A DNA stretch of 20,890 nt from a virus. The position numbers and the translations under genes were made by a program. Shown piece by piece: positions 19,958 through 20,890 of the stretch (positions are counted from its first letter, which is position 1; each line of letters starts with the position of its first letter). The DNA is taken from positions 1 through 20,890 of IMG/VR virus record IMGVR_UViG_3300032086_000811, one strand, 5' to 3'. Below the pieces are notes generated by a model, which saw only the letters and a list, made by a program, of their open reading frames with translations, was not told the origin of the DNA and did not search any database.

Positions 19958-20730
19958 TTGGCACCTCCTTTGTAACCTTTGCTTAATAGATATTTGTGAA
20001 TGTTTTCCCAGTCGATGTCGTTGTTGACAACATTCAAAGTAAGAACTCCATAAAGAGTTTGTCCTTGAACTTTGATGGGAGTGTGAAGCTGAACTTTGGT
20101 GTAGTTCTTGTGCTCGCCAATATAGCTAATCTTGATGCCGTACTTCTTGCAAGTTCTTCGCACTCGGTTGTAGTAGACTTTCTTTCTCTTAGCTTCATTG
20201 CTTTGCCCGACTTGTTTGACTTGTCCAATCTCTTGCATTTCAGGAATTGGAGCATAGGCTTGAAGTCGCTTTCTTTTCCATCTATGGTCTTGGGGTTTTA
20301 TCCAAGCCTTGCTGTAGTTGTCAATAACCAACTTGTCTTTGTCATCCCAAAGCATTTCGTGACCAGTAACTTCGATCATGAAATATCTAGCATCTTTGTA
20401 CTCAGGATAGTATTTCTTGAGAACCTTCACCCATTTCTCAATGTGGTACAAGCTGAAAGGCGGAAGATTGCTAAAACCCATTTTGGTGTCCGCCAGCCAT
20501 TTCCACCACACATCGTTATGGTAAACATACTTGGTATCAATACCGTGTTGTCTTAACATCTTAAGAGTAGCTGCTCGACCAACACCAGTAACTTGTCTAC
20601 CAGCATTTTTACAATAGAGAGCGTAGATCTCATCGTAAGTTTTCCCAAGCAAAGCAGCTGTTGCATAAGGAACGCACCAATTGCGTTCATTAACAATAGC
20701 TGGCTGGGGAACGAACCTTTTTTCCATCAT
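19954..20730 (-). CDS. Putative papain-like (C39/NlpC-like) cysteine peptidase, 258 aa
   Basis: The start chosen is the ATG at 20730, five bases after GGAGG; an in-frame GTG at 20742 lies at the predicted transcription start. The order of elements fits a papain-like fold. ERNWCVPYATAALLGKTYDE has a Cys (residue 19) at the start of a helix. VTGHEMLW has a His (124) opening a strand. KLVIDNYSKAW supplies Asp/Asn (137/138) in the next strand. Peptidase C39 and related amidases or deubiquitinase-like enzymes use this Cys-His-Asp/Asn triad. The C-terminal third is very basic (KRKRLQ, KRKKVYYNRVRRTCKK), suggesting nucleic acid contact. It leads the minus-strand operon from the divergent promoter. 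Substrate unknown; moderate certainty. Confidence 0.65.
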   Translation of the reverse strand: MMEKRFVPQPAIVNERNWCVPYATAALLGKTYDEIYALYCKNAGRQVTGVGRAATLKMLRQHGIDTKYVYHNDVWWKWLADTKMGFSNLPPFSLYHIEKWVKVLKKYYPEYKDARYFMIEVTGHEMLWDDKDKLVIDNYSKAWIKPQDHRWKRKRLQAYAPIPEMQEIGQVKQVGQSNEAKRKKVYYNRVRRTCKKYGIKISYIGEHKNYTKVQLHTPIKVQGQTLYGVLTLNVVNNDIDWENIHKYLLSKGYKGGAK

Positions 20731-20747
20731 CAATACCTCCACTTACT

Positions 20748-20775
20748 ATTATGCATATTTCCGTGTCGTTGTCTA
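20748..20775 (-). promoter_or_regulatory. Minus-strand promoter of the papain-like gene
   Basis: On the minus strand TAGACA (20770-20775), a 16 base spacer and CATAAT (20748-20753) each match the sigma70 consensus in five of six positions. The start would be near 20741, giving a leader of about ten bases carrying the GGAGG site (20736-20740). Confidence 0.55.
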
Positions 20776-20786
20776 CATTTTTATAA

Positions 20787-20802
20787 AAATAAATATTTAT
20801 TT
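20787..20802. repeat. 16-bp AT palindrome between divergent promoters
   Basis: AAATAAATATTTATTT is a perfect palindrome placed between the two -35 elements (11 bases from one, 8 from the other). It may be an operator or an easily melted element. AT-rich DNA makes chance palindromes common. Confidence 0.4.
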
Positions 20803-20810
20803 ATAAATAC

Positions 20811-20838
20811 TTGTAAAAAGTTGCAAAATACTTATAAT
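20811..20838 (+). promoter_or_regulatory. Plus-strand promoter of the gene leaving the right edge
   Basis: TTGTAA (20811-20816), a 16 base spacer and a perfect TATAAT (20833-20838) face right. An inverted repeat, ACTTAT (20830-20835) and ATAAGT (20840-20845), straddles the -10 and would suit a repressor operator. Confidence 0.6.
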
Positions 20839-20878
20839 AATAAGTGTGGATAGTAAATTGTTAATGAAAGGAGGAATG

Positions 20879-20890
20879 ATGGTTTACAAA
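20879..20890 (+). CDS. Start of a plus-strand gene, cut by the window edge
   Basis: An AAAGGAGG site (20867-20874) is followed four bases later by an ATG at 20879; another ATG at 20876 is in frame but too close to the site. Only MVYK is visible. With the promoter at 20811-20838 it is the first gene of the divergent, rightward operon. Confidence 0.55.

Noticed and set aside
19996-20556. A 186-residue plus-strand open frame inside the peptidase-like gene
   Set aside because: It has no promoter or ribosome site, the composition of an antisense shadow, and it lies opposite a frame with coherent catalytic motifs and a good start.

Overview
The window is a stretch of an AT-rich tailed double-stranded DNA bacteriophage (Caudoviricetes) genome or prophage. 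The evidence is a large terminase, portal, scaffold-like protein, Mu gpT-like major capsid protein, holin, M15 endolysin and adhesin-type tail proteins packed with 1-4 base overlaps. Protein styles (marine-type tail fibre N-terminus, phage GroES in the head module, GTA-type 3TM holin, Cys-rich protein beside TerL) resemble uncultured marine phages of proteobacterial hosts. The host and the marine origin are inference. No rRNA, tRNA, CRISPR or insertion sequence was seen.

Nearly all genes lie on the minus strand and read from right to left. From the right edge: (1) a divergent control region (about 20743-20875), with a plus-strand gene leaving the window and a minus-strand promoter; (2) a block of small or accessory genes (20730-18176): a papain-like putative cysteine peptidase, a hypothetical protein, several very small membrane proteins and a serine recombinase; (3) a 557-residue putative ParB-like plus RelA/SpoT-like fusion protein (18140-16467), followed by a repeat protein and tail fibre/adhesin genes (16467-11718); (4) a lysis cassette (11708-10240) of two to four small membrane proteins, an M15 peptidase and a 3TM holin; (5) the packaging and head module (10149-1893): terL, Cys-rich protein, portal, two small proteins, GroES-like co-chaperonin, scaffold, two virion-associated candidates and the major capsid protein; (6) a plus-strand 111-residue gene (1499-1834) with its own promoter and terminator, inserted against the flow; (7) minus-strand virion-protein candidates (1256-1), restarted by their own promoter and running off the left edge.

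The late genes fit one assembly programme: capsid assembly assisted by a phage co-chaperonin, packaging by TerL through the portal, host recognition by repeat-rich fibres, then lysis. The least explained parts are the ParB/RelA-like protein at the head of the tail operon, the reversed island between capsid and downstream virion genes, the papain-like protein at the divergent promoter, and the unlisted micro-genes of 24, 31 and 34 codons.
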